A stretch of 64,000 bases of DNA from an uncultured Roseburia sp. (GTDB lineage: Bacteria > Bacillota > Clostridia > Lachnospirales > Lachnospiraceae), in NCBI GenBank assembly GCA_910577925.1, contig CAJTOI010000017.1, positions 1 to 64,000 of the forward strand, written 5' to 3'. The notes below the pieces were generated by a model that did no database searches, was not told where the DNA came from, and saw only the letters and a list, made by a program, of their open reading frames with translations. A program made the translations under genes and the position numbers. Of this stretch, positions 6,515 to 15,513 are shown in pieces (the stretch's first letter is position 1; each line of letters starts with the position of its first letter).

Positions 6515-8889
6515 GAAGTTATCTGAGTCTGATTCCGATTTCGGCTGACGTACACCGGCGGCAAAACCGTATGACGCTTTTGTGTATTATTTTTGCGGTG
6601 TTTTTGGTCACGAGTATTTTCAGTATGGCAGACATGCTCATCCGGTCCGAGACCGCCAGCGTCCGAGAAAAGGGCGGAAATTGGCATATTTACTTGGAGG
6701 GACTTACCGAAGCGGAGGCGGCAGCCATTGCAGGGCGTCCCGATGTGGCCGCGGCTTCCTGGTATGATACGGTAAATATTGACAAAAGCAGAGCGTATTT
6801 CATCGGGGGAATACCGGCCGTGCTGGGCGGTGTGGAGGATGCTTTCCGAACGGATATTATGACCTATTTTCCGAGCGGAGCCGACCTGCGGGAGGGGGAA
6901 GTCATCCTTACGCCCAACGCCGGAAACTTGCTGGGAGCGGCGGCGGGGGATGATGTGACACTGGATACGCCCGCCGGAAGCTATGTGCTGCGCGTAACGG
7001 GGTTTCGCAGCGGCAGCAGCCGCTATGCCACCGACAGCGGCGCCGGCGAGAGCACCGCGCTGCTGGTGAAAGGGGAGCAGGTAGGCGCGTTTCTGAATAT
7101 CGGGACCTTCCGCCGTATTTTAAACGAAAATCAGGATGCGGGCAATCCCGTCTTCTATGTGCAGTTTGATGAGAAAGCGAACATAAAGCGGGCGCTTGCA
7201 GAGATCAGGGGACAGTTTCCCGACGCCAAAATTGAGGAGAATCTGATTCTTCTGGCAGCGGCAGGCGCGAGTGAAAATCCAGCGGCAAAGAGTCTTTATC
7301 CGTTGGCGGCGATGGTAAGTCTGCTGGTTTTGCTGGCCGGAGTGCTGATGATCTCCGGCAGTCTGAATAGTACCGTCGCCCAGCGGACCCGGTTCTTCGG
7401 CATGATGCGCTGCATCGGCATGAGCAGGAGCCAGATTATTCGTTTTGTCCGTCTGGAAGCGCTAAACTGGTGTAAGACCGCAATTCCGGCCGGAGTGCTT
7501 TTGGGTACGGCGGTCTCGTGGGGGCTGTGCGCTTTTCTGCGTTATTTTGTGGGCGGCGAGTTCTCAAAACTGGTCGTGGGCGGTGTCAGTGTGAGCGGTG
7601 CTGTCTGCGGCGCGGTAATGGGGATTGTGACCGTACTGATCGCCGCTCAGTCTCCTGCGCGGAGAGCGGCAAAAGTTTCGCCTGCGGCAGCGGTATCGGG
7701 GAATGCGGACAGCGGAACACACAGGCACGGCAGAACCGATACCCGTTTTCTGAGTGTTGAGACTGCCCTGGGTATCTCCCATGCGATGTCATCCGAAAAG
7801 AGCCTGTTTCTTATGGCAGGGTCATTCGCGCTGAGTATTATCCTGTTTCTCTGCTTTTCCGTACTGGTGGAGGCGCTGGGGTGCGTGATGCCGACCAAAT
7901 CCTACAGTCCGGACGTATCTCTTTCGGTTTCGGAAGACGGGGCGTTGATTCCGCAGAATCTGGTTGATACGCTGCGGAAGATTCCCGGTGTCAGATATGT
8001 ATTTGGACGAAGCGGTGCTTTTGACATTCCGGCAGTGTTTGACGCGGAGGTGCCCCGGGACAGCGCGGATCTTATCTCCTACGATGACATTCAGCTGGAC
8101 TGGATACTCGATGACGGAGATCTGCGCAGAGGCGGCGATCTTAAAAAGGTTTACGGAGATCAGGGATATGTGCTCTCCGTTTGGGATAAGGATGTCCCGC
8201 TGGAGGTGGGAGACCGGGTGACATTAAACGGTGTCACGTTGGAGATTGCCGGGCAGATGACATCCAACCCGTTTTCCAATAACGGGCAGACCGGCGGCGA
8301 CGTAATACTGATCTGTTCGGAGGAAACCTACGCCCGACTGACCGGCGCAGGCGGCTACCGTGTTGTAGATATTCAGATGATGCGGGGAGCGTCTGACGGG
8401 GATGTGGAGGTGATTCACGAGCTGACACGGGGGATCTGTGACTTTACCGACCGGCGGGAAGAAGGGGACCTCAGTACGGTCATTGCCTTTCGGCTGTTTC
8501 TATATGGTTTTCTGGCAATCATTGCGCTTATTACCGTGCTCAATATCGTCAACAGTATTTCTATGAGCGTGTCGGCGAAAATCCGGCAGTACGGGGCTAT
8601 GCGGGCCGTGGGCATGGACGGGCGGCAACTCACAAAAATGATTGCCGCCGAAGCGGCAGCCTATGCCGTGACCGGCGGCGTCATAGGCTGCGGGATCGGT
8701 CTTCCTCTCAGCCGCCTGATGTACGGCAGGCTGATCACCAAGAACTTTCCTTATTATACGTGGAGCCTGCCTGTAGGAGCGCTGCTCGTCATTCTGCTGT
8801 TCGTGCTGACGGCCGCGGCTGCCGCGGTCTATGCACCGTCAAAGCGTATACGCCGCATGGAAATCACGGAGACGATAAATGAACTGTGA
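6511..8889 (+). CDS. FtsX-family ABC transporter permease
   Basis: Membrane partner of the preceding ATPase. The 792 residues form two similar halves. Each has one N-terminal membrane segment, a large external domain (about residues 45-255 and 465-650) and three further membrane segments, giving about eight in total. The FtsX cores are the stretches with RFFGMMRCIGMSRSQI and RQYGAMRAVGMDGRQL. This duplicated plan is typical of clostridial SalY/MacB-like exporters; BceB proteins are smaller with one large external domain. The start at 6511 overlaps the ATPase stop and is preceded by a GGAAGGGGG site. It ends 15 bases from the convergent pepT, with no terminator in between. Confidence 0.9.
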   Translation: MRSYLSLIPISADVHRRQNRMTLLCIIFAVFLVTSIFSMADMLIRSETASVREKGGNWHIYLEGLTEAEAAAIAGRPDVAAASWYDTVNIDKSRAYFIGGIPAVLGGVEDAFRTDIMTYFPSGADLREGEVILTPNAGNLLGAAAGDDVTLDTPAGSYVLRVTGFRSGSSRYATDSGAGESTALLVKGEQVGAFLNIGTFRRILNENQDAGNPVFYVQFDEKANIKRALAEIRGQFPDAKIEENLILLAAAGASENPAAKSLYPLAAMVSLLVLLAGVLMISGSLNSTVAQRTRFFGMMRCIGMSRSQIIRFVRLEALNWCKTAIPAGVLLGTAVSWGLCAFLRYFVGGEFSKLVVGGVSVSGAVCGAVMGIVTVLIAAQSPARRAAKVSPAAAVSGNADSGTHRHGRTDTRFLSVETALGISHAMSSEKSLFLMAGSFALSIILFLCFSVLVEALGCVMPTKSYSPDVSLSVSEDGALIPQNLVDTLRKIPGVRYVFGRSGAFDIPAVFDAEVPRDSADLISYDDIQLDWILDDGDLRRGGDLKKVYGDQGYVLSVWDKDVPLEVGDRVTLNGVTLEIAGQMTSNPFSNNGQTGGDVILICSEETYARLTGAGGYRVVDIQMMRGASDGDVEVIHELTRGICDFTDRREEGDLSTVIAFRLFLYGFLAIIALITVLNIVNSISMSVSAKIRQYGAMRAVGMDGRQLTKMIAAEAAAYAVTGGVIGCGIGLPLSRLMYGRLITKNFPYYTWSLPVGALLVILLFVLTAAAAAVYAPSKRIRRMEITETINEL

Positions 8890-8904
8890 CAGGGAAGCCG
8901 CCTG

Positions 8905-10143
8905 CTATTCCCGCTCCGCGGTGATGCGGACAATCTCGCGGATTACCCGGACCGCGGTCTGCATGCCCTCCGCAGTGATGTGCTCGTAGGGGCCGTGGAA
9001 GCCGTATCCTCCGGTGCCGAGATTCGGACAGGGCAGCCCCATAAAGCTTAAACGGGCGCCGTCGGTGCCGCCGCGCACCGGACGGGATTGCGGAGTGAGG
9101 CCGACCGAGGTGATGGCCTCTCTGGCGATTTCTACGACGTGCGGGTGCTGCTCGATGATTTCAAGCATATTGGCATACGAATCCTTCAGCGTCAACGTCA
9201 CGGTCCGGGCGCCGTACTTCCGGTTCATCTCCGCCTCAAGCGCGCGGAGCACATTCAGACGGTTCTCAAAAGACGTTTTGTCGTGATCCCGGATAATATA
9301 GGAGAGGCTGGCGGAGGATACGTCCCCCTTCATATCCGTGAGGTGGAAAAAGCCCTGACGCCCCTCTGTGTGTGCCGGCGTCTCGTCCGCGGGCAGCTTG
9401 GATGCAAGCTCGCAGGCCACGAGCGCGGCATTTACCATAATGTCCTTTGCCTCCCCGGGATGGACATTGACGCCTTTGACAGAGAAGGAAGCGCCTGCCG
9501 CGTTAAAGTTTTCATACGCGACTTCACCTTCGTAATCGCCGTCTACGGTGTACGCAAATGCTGCCCTGAAATAATCCAGGTCAAAGAGGTCCGCGCCGCA
9601 GCCGACCTCCTCATCCGGGGTAAAGCCGATCCAGATATCGCCGTGAGGCTGGCCGGATGCGAGAATCTCTTCCGCTGCGGTGACAATCTCGGCGACGCCG
9701 GCCTTGTCGTCTGCGCCGAGCAGTGTAGTCCCGTCCGTTGTGATCAGGGTACGTCCCTTTAAATCTGCAAGAGACGGAAAATCCGAAACTTTAAGATAGC
9801 TGCCGCTGCCCGCAAGCAGGACGTCCCCTCCGTCATAGTCCGGGATGATCTGCGGTTTCACATTCTGACCCGAGAAATCGGGAGCGGTGTCCATGTGGGA
9901 GATAAAGCCGACTGCAGGTTTGTTCTCACAGCCCGGCGTTGCCGGCAGAAGGCCGTATACATAGCAGTGGTCGGTCAGTGTTACTTTTTCAAGGCCGAGC
10001 TCGCGAAGCTCCTGCTCTAAGACCCTGCCGAGGTCAAACTGGCGTTCCGTGGACGGAATCCGCGCGCCCGCGTCCGTCCGATTGTCCTCATCGGAGGTCG
10101 TCCAATAGGAGACATATTTTAAAAAGCGTTCCTGTACTGTCAT
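8905..10143 (-). CDS. pepT: Peptidase T (tripeptide aminopeptidase)
   Basis: Cytosolic zinc aminopeptidase releasing the N-terminal residue of tripeptides (M20 family). The 412 residues start MTVQERFLKYVSYWTTSDE. Metal ligands and catalytic motifs are visible: GFISHMDTAPDFSG, GTTLLGADDKAGVAE, GFTPDEEVGCGAD, and the C-terminal RPVRGGTDGARLSFMGLPCPNLGTGG. NVHPGEAKD is in the dimerisation lid. An in-frame upstream extension to 10239 has no ribosome site and is not family-like, while GGAAAGGA precedes the ATG at 10143. The gene is monocistronic and convergent with the exporter operon. Confidence 0.95.
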   Translation of the reverse strand: MTVQERFLKYVSYWTTSDEDNRTDAGARIPSTERQFDLGRVLEQELRELGLEKVTLTDHCYVYGLLPATPGCENKPAVGFISHMDTAPDFSGQNVKPQIIPDYDGGDVLLAGSGSYLKVSDFPSLADLKGRTLITTDGTTLLGADDKAGVAEIVTAAEEILASGQPHGDIWIGFTPDEEVGCGADLFDLDYFRAAFAYTVDGDYEGEVAYENFNAAGASFSVKGVNVHPGEAKDIMVNAALVACELASKLPADETPAHTEGRQGFFHLTDMKGDVSSASLSYIIRDHDKTSFENRLNVLRALEAEMNRKYGARTVTLTLKDSYANMLEIIEQHPHVVEIAREAITSVGLTPQSRPVRGGTDGARLSFMGLPCPNLGTGGYGFHGPYEHITAEGMQTAVRVIREIVRITAERE

Positions 10144-10331
10144 AAAATGATCCTTTCCTGTTATTTTTCTTAAAAATCTGGTAACAATATACCACGGGCC
10201 GAAGGGATTTGTCCATATCATACAAGCCCGGAAAACCATGGATTTTTGACGATAACAAACCCGGAAAACTATGCATCGACTTTGGCGGACAAGAAAAATA
10301 AAAGAAAAATGAAAAAAATTAAAAAAAAGTG

Positions 10332-10360
10332 TTGCATTTGGAAAAAAACTATTATATAAT
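10332..10360 (+). promoter_or_regulatory. Promoter of tRNA-Lys
   Basis: TTGCAT at 10332-10337, 17 bases, TATAAT at 10355-10360, 34 bases before the tRNA. Confidence 0.8.
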
Positions 10361-10393
10361 AACTTTCGTGCTTACGAGATATAAACATTGTAC

Positions 10394-10466
10394 GGGCCAT
10401 TAGCTCAGCTGGCAGAGCACCTGACTCTTAATCAGGGTGTCCAGGGTTCGAACCCCTGATGGCCCA
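10394..10466 (+). tRNA. tRNA-Lys (anticodon CTT)
   Basis: This 73-base cloverleaf has acceptor stem GGGCCAT/ATGGCCC, D arm GCTC/GAGC, anticodon stem CCTGA/TCAGG with loop CTCTTAA (anticodon CTT, reads AAG) and T arm CAGGG-TTCGAAC-CCCTG. The 3' CCA is not encoded. Confidence 0.97.
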
Positions 10467-10470
10467 CTAT

Positions 10471-10519
10471 AAAAGTACCGATTTTGCAGCAAGGACTGCG
10501 GGGTTGGTGCTTTTTTTTT
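10471..10519 (+). terminator. Terminator after tRNA-Lys
   Basis: Stem AAAGTACC with GGTGCTTT, an inner GCAG/CTGC helix, then nine T. Confidence 0.75.
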
Positions 10520-10631
10520 CGAAAAAACGGGAAATGAGAAAATTCTGTTGCAGTGTGGGCCAACGAAGCGTTGTTTTACCTTCCCCCGGAATTCATTTAC
10601 AATAAAGGAAAAGAAAAAGGGAGGACGTAGA

Positions 10632-11465
10632 ATGAATATTTCGGAACAGATTGTAAATGCAAGGCAGGGACAGAAAATGACCCAGGAGGAGCTGGCGGTC
10701 CGTCTTGGCGTTACCTCGCAGGCAGTCTCTAAGTGGGAGCGGGGGCAGGGACTTCCGGATGCCGCGATGCTGGCGGATATCTGTACGATTCTCGGCATAG
10801 ACGCCAACGATTTGCTGGGAGTCTGCGGGGAGTGCAGGAAGACGGCGGTGCTGCCCGAAGATGATGAAAACGTGATGCTAAACAGCTGTGCGGAGCCGAT
10901 TCTGATTTCCTTTGGGGAAGATTTTATCCCGATTTTCAGAGAAGGATTGAAGACAGACTTAATCAGCGAGAAGCGGCGCAGGATCGCGCGGGAAAAGGGA
11001 TTTGTGATACCGCTGGTCCGCATACGGGACGATTTGAAGCTGGCACACAACGAGTATGAAATCTATATATACGGAAAGAAAAAATGCGGCGGCTCTGCAG
11101 AGAACGTAACGCAGGAGCTCTACGCGGAGATTATCAATGAGGTATTTGCGCTTGACGAAGCCGGTTATGCAGCGCTTTTGAACAAACAGATTGTAAAGAA
11201 GATGACAGATTCCTGTGAAAAGCTGTATCCCGGAATTGTGGAAGGGGTAATTCCGGAGCAGATTTCTTATCTGGAATGCGAGCTTGTTTTGAAGGAAATC
11301 TTAAAGAGGAACGGAAGCATCCGCAACCGGATTGCCATTTTCGAGGAGCTTGAGTATCAGCTGCTGCTGACAGACCTCCGAAGCCGGTGCGCGCAGCGGC
11401 AGGAGAGTGTATATGCCGCGGCCGCCGAAGCGATCCTTGCAAAAATGAACGCCTCCGCAGATTGA
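10632..11465 (+). CDS. XRE-family transcriptional regulator with unknown C-terminal domain
   Basis: The 277-residue protein has an N-terminal Cro/CI-type helix-turn-helix (residues 1-60: MTQEELAVRLGVTSQAVSKWERGQGLPD). A C-terminal region of about 200 residues matches no family I recognise; it is mixed alpha/beta with no obvious catalytic motif. The ATG at 10632 has a GGGAGG site. It stands alone after tRNA-Lys and before the SCP2-like gene. Likely a DNA-binding regulator whose C-terminal part senses something or dimerises; targets unknown. Confidence 0.8.
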   Translation: MNISEQIVNARQGQKMTQEELAVRLGVTSQAVSKWERGQGLPDAAMLADICTILGIDANDLLGVCGECRKTAVLPEDDENVMLNSCAEPILISFGEDFIPIFREGLKTDLISEKRRRIAREKGFVIPLVRIRDDLKLAHNEYEIYIYGKKKCGGSAENVTQELYAEIINEVFALDEAGYAALLNKQIVKKMTDSCEKLYPGIVEGVIPEQISYLECELVLKEILKRNGSIRNRIAIFEELEYQLLLTDLRSRCAQRQESVYAAAAEAILAKMNASAD

Positions 11466-11559
11466 CCGAAGCGCGCCGGATATGTTATGTTAAAAACAGG
11501 AAATAAAAACGGCAGCTGCGGCGGGGGAAACGTCCGTCTGCGGCAGATGGGAGGGAACG

Positions 11560-11895
11560 ATGAACTACGAAGAATTCTTTCAGGAAATCAAAGAGCGGTT
11601 TGCGGGTACGGATGTGAGCGACATCGCGGAACATCTGGCATATCAGTTTACGATTGAGGACGCGCAGGCAGGCGGAGTCTTTTACGTCGAGGTCAAGGAG
11701 GGGAAACTGTATATCGAGCCGTATGACTATCACGACAGAGACGCGGGCTTCACCTGCACGCCCGACACGCTCAGAAAGCTCATCGACGGCAAACTGGACC
11801 CGGTTGCGGCATTTACGATGCGCAAGCTCAAAGTGGACGGCAGCATCGAGAAGGCGCTGCGCTTAAAAGATCTGATTGCAAAAAAGCATAAATAA
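11560..11895 (+). CDS. SCP2 sterol-binding-like domain protein
   Basis: This small cytosolic protein of 111 residues resembles the SCP2 fold: an N-terminal helix, a beta sheet (GVFYVEVKEGKLYIEPYDY), then TPDTLRKLIDGKLDPVAAFTMRKLKVDGSIEKALRLKDLI, the typical C-terminal signature. SCP2 proteins bind lipids or other hydrophobic ligands; no ligand is implied here. GGGAGG precedes the ATG. It ends at a bidirectional terminator shared with trmB. Confidence 0.8.
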   Translation: MNYEEFFQEIKERFAGTDVSDIAEHLAYQFTIEDAQAGGVFYVEVKEGKLYIEPYDYHDRDAGFTCTPDTLRKLIDGKLDPVAAFTMRKLKVDGSIEKALRLKDLIAKKHK

Positions 11896-11924
11896 AGGCG
11901 TGTGCCGCGGAACTTTTCCGGCAT

Positions 11925-11983
11925 AAAAGGGGCTGACGCATTTTGCACTTAATATAAGCGTTAATGCGGCAGCCCCCTTTTTT
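11925..11983. terminator. Bidirectional terminator between SCP2-like gene and trmB
   Basis: Outer stem AAAAGGGGCTG with CAGCCCCCTTTT and an inner GCATT/AATGC helix, with A-run and T-run ends. It reaches the trmB stop codon. Confidence 0.75.
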
Positions 11984-12620
11984 ACCGGGAAGCAATTAAT
12001 TTGCAGATCGGATTGCCCAGAGATGAGAATTTCTCCTCGTACTCCGTCATGACATTTCCCTCATTCATAGCCGCATCGCGGTGCAGATCCCTTGTGGAGG
12101 CATCAATGCGCCAGCCGGCTTCGGGGATTTCCGCGAGGGAAAACGTGAACAGATCCTGATTGTCGGTCTTAAATTCAAGACGCCCGTCTGCCGCCAGAAT
12201 CAGATCGTAGCGCGCGAAAAACTGTCTTGAGGTGAGCCGGCGTCTGGCATGGCGCTCTTTCGGCCAGGGGTCCGAAAAGTTCAGATAGATGCGGTCTATT
12301 TCCCCCGGGGCAAATACCTCGGGAAGCTCTGCGGCATCCATGCAGATAAATTTCAGATTCGGAAGAGGATCTTCCTCCATTTTCTGTAAAGCCCGGAGCA
12401 GCACGCTTGAGTAGCGCTCAATCCCGAGGTAGCTGATATCCGGGTGAAGCCTGGCCATATCCATAAGGAAGCGTCCCTTTCCCATGCCGATTTCGATGTG
12501 AAGCGGACGGGACGCACAAAATGCAGTGTTCCAGCTGCCTTTCATAAGTTCCGGCTGTTTGATGCAGTAATCGCTGTCCGCGACCGCGGCATCTGCGCCG
12601 GGAATATTCCGTAATCTCAT
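11982..12620 (-). CDS. trmB: tRNA (guanine-N7-)-methyltransferase
   Basis: Methylates G46 in the variable loop of tRNAs using SAM. The 212 residues start MRLRNIPGAD, as in other Firmicutes TrmB. The SAM-binding region is IEIGMGKGRFLMDMA, the catalytic/tRNA region is YLNFSDPWPKERHARRRLT, and the C-terminus reads MTEYEEKFSSLGNPI. The longer frame to 12680 adds a basic stretch unlike the family; an AGAGG site supports 12620. It is divergent from dacF. Confidence 0.95.
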   Translation of the reverse strand: MRLRNIPGADAAVADSDYCIKQPELMKGSWNTAFCASRPLHIEIGMGKGRFLMDMARLHPDISYLGIERYSSVLLRALQKMEEDPLPNLKFICMDAAELPEVFAPGEIDRIYLNFSDPWPKERHARRRLTSRQFFARYDLILAADGRLEFKTDNQDLFTFSLAEIPEAGWRIDASTRDLHRDAAMNEGNVMTEYEEKFSSLGNPICKLIASR

Positions 12621-12732
12621 TTTTCCTCTCATTCCACCGCGGGAGCGGCTTTTCATTCGGGATTTTATCACAGTATGCAAGCTATTCTACAATAAAACGA
12701 AAGATAAAAAAAGAGTTTTTTGGCAAAAATTG

Positions 12733-12761
12733 TTGCATGTATATTTTTTTACAATTATACT
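12733..12761 (+). promoter_or_regulatory. Promoter of the D-Ala-D-Ala carboxypeptidase gene
   Basis: TTGCAT at 12733-12738, 17 bases, TATACT at 12756-12761. Confidence 0.75.
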
Positions 12762-12783
12762 GATAATAAATTCGGAGAGAAAG

Positions 12784-14190
12784 ATGGGAGTAATTATGCG
12801 ATTTCGAAATGATTTGCGAAAAATTGCGTGTCTTGTGCTCGCAATTTTATTTTTTATACAGGCGGGCGCAAGACAGGAGGTCTTTGCCGCGGAATACTGG
12901 CCGGAAGCGCCGGAGACGGAGTCTCCCGCGGTCGTTTTGATGGAGCTTTCCACGGGAACGGTCCTATACGAAAAAAACAGTACGGAGGCCCACTATCCAG
13001 CGAGTATCACGAAGATACTGACAGCGCTTGTGGCACTGGAAAATTCGGATATGAATGAGGTGGTCACCTTTTCCGACCGGGCGATTGACGAAACCCACGG
13101 TTCCGGCATCGCCAGAGACTACGGCGAACAGATGACGATGGAGCAGTGTCTGTATGCGATGATGCTGGAATCGGCAAATGAATGCGCGTTTGCGGTGGCG
13201 GAGCATGTGGGCGGCACGATGGAGAACTTTGTGGAAATGATGAATGCGAAGGCGGCGGAGCTCGGCTGTGAAAATACGCATTTCGCAAATCCTCACGGGC
13301 TGCATGACGACAATCATTATACCTGCGCGCGCGATATGGCGCTGATTGCAAAAGCCGCATATGCCAACGAGACATTTCGGATTATTACAGGGACGAAGAT
13401 TTATACGATTCCGCCCACGAATAAGCACCCGAATGAGGACACGATCGTGCGGAATCACCACGATATGCTCTGCACCTATCATTCGGCAAACGCGAAATAT
13501 CTCTACGAGTACTGTGTAGGCGGTAAGACCGGCTATACGGATGCGGCAAACAGCACACTGGTCACTTACGCGGAAAAGGACGGCATGACGCTGGTCTGCG
13601 TCGTGATGAATGTGCAGTCGCCGGGACAGTTTGTCGATACGCTCAACCTGTTCCATTATGCGTTTGACAATTTCCAGGTGTTTCATGTGGCGGACAACGA
13701 GACCGATTATGATACTTCCCGCGCGGTCACGGTGGGCGCGTTAAATGAGTACAAGGCTTTTGTGGAGCTGGATGGCAATGCCGATATCGTGCTTCCGAAA
13801 ACCGCGGAATTTGCGGATGCGGTATCGGAGATTTCCTATCGGGAGGACGGCGGCAGCATAGTCGGAACCATATCGTACACGTATGCCAACCATGAGGTGG
13901 GGAAAGCGGATATCGTCCGCAACGGCATAGAGGTAGAAGGATTTGTATTCGACAACCAGAAAGAGACCGGCGGCAGTGGCGAGGAGGCGACCGCTATTCG
14001 CATCAATCCGCTTCTGATTTTCCTCGGCGTGCTGGCGGTGATCAGTCTGCTGCTTTTGATTTATTTTGCAAAACAGATTGTGGATAACTATTATATCATT
14101 CGGCACAACATGGAGGTGCGCAGAAGTAAGCGCGAACAGTTTCGAACTGTCAGAAAGCGTCAAAAAAGACCGGGAAGACGCAGATTTTAG
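12784..14190 (+). CDS. dacF: D-alanyl-D-alanine carboxypeptidase (PBP5/DacF family)
   Basis: Trims the terminal D-Ala from peptidoglycan pentapeptides outside the membrane. The 468 residues have an N-terminal signal segment (KIACLVLAILFFIQAGARQEVFA), the penicillin-binding active site (Ser74 in PASITK; SAN in LESANECA; KTG in VGGKTGYTD), a C-terminal beta domain, and near the end a membrane helix (INPLLIFLGVLAVISLLLLIYF) with a basic cytosolic tail. DacF and PBP5 usually end in an amphipathic helix, so a true membrane helix with a 50-residue basic tail is somewhat unusual. Starts at 12784 and 12796 both have purine-rich sites; I report the first. Confidence 0.92.
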   Translation: MGVIMRFRNDLRKIACLVLAILFFIQAGARQEVFAAEYWPEAPETESPAVVLMELSTGTVLYEKNSTEAHYPASITKILTALVALENSDMNEVVTFSDRAIDETHGSGIARDYGEQMTMEQCLYAMMLESANECAFAVAEHVGGTMENFVEMMNAKAAELGCENTHFANPHGLHDDNHYTCARDMALIAKAAYANETFRIITGTKIYTIPPTNKHPNEDTIVRNHHDMLCTYHSANAKYLYEYCVGGKTGYTDAANSTLVTYAEKDGMTLVCVVMNVQSPGQFVDTLNLFHYAFDNFQVFHVADNETDYDTSRAVTVGALNEYKAFVELDGNADIVLPKTAEFADAVSEISYREDGGSIVGTISYTYANHEVGKADIVRNGIEVEGFVFDNQKETGGSGEEATAIRINPLLIFLGVLAVISLLLLIYFAKQIVDNYYIIRHNMEVRRSKREQFRTVRKRQKRPGRRRF

Positions 14191-14203
14191 TATATTAAGT
14201 CAA

Positions 14204-14238
14204 AAAAAGACGATATTTTTTAAAAATATCGTCTTTTT
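14204..14238 (+). terminator. Terminator after dacF
   Basis: A 17-bp perfect stem (14204-14220 with 14222-14238) with A and T ends. It could also end the minus-strand gene at 14272. Confidence 0.85.
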
Positions 14239-14271
14239 ATATTTTACAGACATATAAAAATAGGATCTAAA

Positions 14272-14784
14272 TTATCTGATAATTAAGCTTTTTAACAGAA
14301 TTTCAAGCTGAGATACATTTTTTGTGTAGAAAACAATGCCATTCGATGCAGCGTGCATCGTGAGATATTTTCCGTCAAAAATCGGGGATGCGGCGATGGT
14401 GTGCATCAGATAGGAGATAATGCTGCTGTCCGCCTGCAGAAAGAGAGGACTGTAATCCTCAAGAGAGACGACGGAGGAACCCGCCCTTTCAAACAGATAG
14501 CGGAGATTCTTTTCCTCAGCCAGCTGTTCGGTCGTTTTATTCGGAATAAAATAACCCGCATCGTCCTTGGGCATATCCATCGCCTTCACTGCCCGCTGAA
14601 CCTGTTTGGTCAGAGCATCGGAAGCCGGGTAGAGGGATTCAAAATAACTCATAAAATCCGCCGCCGTGCGGAAATGTTCATTCTTCCCTTTTTCGAGAAT
14701 TTCGGTCATGAGAATCCGTTTGATGATGCCCTCGCATGCTTCGCGGGAGGGATTCTTGCGCAATTTTGGTTTCCGATAATCCAT
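14272..14784 (-). CDS. ArgR-like fold protein, function unknown
   Basis: A 170-residue protein starting MDYRKPKLRKNPSREAC after a good AAGGAG site; the in-frame extension to 15027 runs into repeat DNA and is rejected. Its layout resembles arginine repressors. The N-terminal half could be a winged helix (AADFMSYFESLYPASDALTKQVQRAVKAMDM). The C-terminal half (ISYLMHTIAASPIFDGKYLTMHAASNGIVFYTK) aligns loosely with the ArgR oligomerisation domain, but the arginine-binding GDD motif is not seen. The match is by eye and weak. It may be a regulator that has lost or changed ligand binding. Confidence 0.5.
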   Translation of the reverse strand: MDYRKPKLRKNPSREACEGIIKRILMTEILEKGKNEHFRTAADFMSYFESLYPASDALTKQVQRAVKAMDMPKDDAGYFIPNKTTEQLAEEKNLRYLFERAGSSVVSLEDYSPLFLQADSSIISYLMHTIAASPIFDGKYLTMHAASNGIVFYTKNVSQLEILLKSLIIR

Positions 14785-14842
14785 ACGGGCTCCTTTCAGG
14801 GTGCGGCATTCTGTACAAAAATCATATTCGCTGGGTATTTTT

Positions 14843-15350
14843 CTGCGTGTCCGGCTTCGGCCTGTTTTGTTTGCAGAACTGCCGCGCAGAAATTCTAACC
14901 TGCGGGTTCTGCCGTTTGCGATTACTTCTGTTCGTCTGACGATTGGACACTTTAAGCGGTTTGTTCGGAGGAGGAAAGAACAGGCATTTAAGCGATTTCG
15001 TGCGGCACTTTGCAAACACCCGAACAAAACGGAAACCCGCAGAGACTTGTTGACAGCGGGCAGTCAGCGGAGCGTACTGTCCGCTGTCCGAGCAGCGCTG
15101 CCGTCTTCCGTGCGGCAGCACATAATAGCAGCGCTGCGAGTTGTCGGAGCGGGTTTCAATCACGATTTTGCGAGGGTGTTTGCTTAGTGCCGCCAGAAAT
15201 TGCGTGCTGCCTGTTTTTCCCCTTCGGACAAACCGCTTAAAGTGTTCAATGCGCAGACGTACAGAACCTTTTCCGGCAGAAGCCGCAGGAAGAACTGCTA
15301 CACGCGGCAGTTCATGTCTGTACAAAAACAGGCCGAAGCCGGACACGCAG
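14843..15350. repeat. Pair of diverged ~200-bp inverted repeats
   Basis: The 730-base stretch between the ArgR-like gene and the AbiE-like pair holds no credible gene. It contains two inverted copies of a sequence of about 200 bp, left about 14843-15041 and right about 15148-15350. They share long colinear blocks: CTGCGTGTCCGGCTTCGGCC at both outer ends, then AACTGCCGCG, ACTTTAAGCGGTTTGT and AAACACCC in the same order. The centre carries AGCAGCGCTGC-type palindromes. The whole could fold into a long imperfect stem. I find no transposase or target-site duplication. Confidence 0.75.
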
Positions 15351-15435
15351 ATTCACAGTAACAATGATTTATGTGCAAAATGTCGAAACCAGACAGCATT
15401 CGCTACTCTGCTTATTATAAAGCAAAAATGAAAAA

Positions 15436-15464
15436 TTGACAAACAGCGGCGGATCATCTATAGT
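15436..15464 (+). promoter_or_regulatory. Promoter of the AbiE-like pair
   Basis: TTGACA at 15436-15441, 17 bases, TATAGT at 15459-15464. A small GTAC...GTAC dyad follows between the promoter and the start and could be an autoregulatory site. Confidence 0.8.
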
Positions 15465-15513
15465 AGAAATTAAGAAATAAGTACCACAAAAGAGTACGAG
15501 GAGCGGAGAAAAT

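Noticed and set aside
10330..12740. Extra recombinase half-sites (TGTTGCAT at 10330 and 12731)
   Set aside because: Both are -35 boxes of good promoters with 17-base spacing (tRNA-Lys and dacF) and lack the second arm and core.
14843..15350. Insertion sequence or transposon with terminal inverted repeats
   Set aside because: There is no transposase frame between the repeats, no target duplication was seen, and the arms fill almost the whole element.
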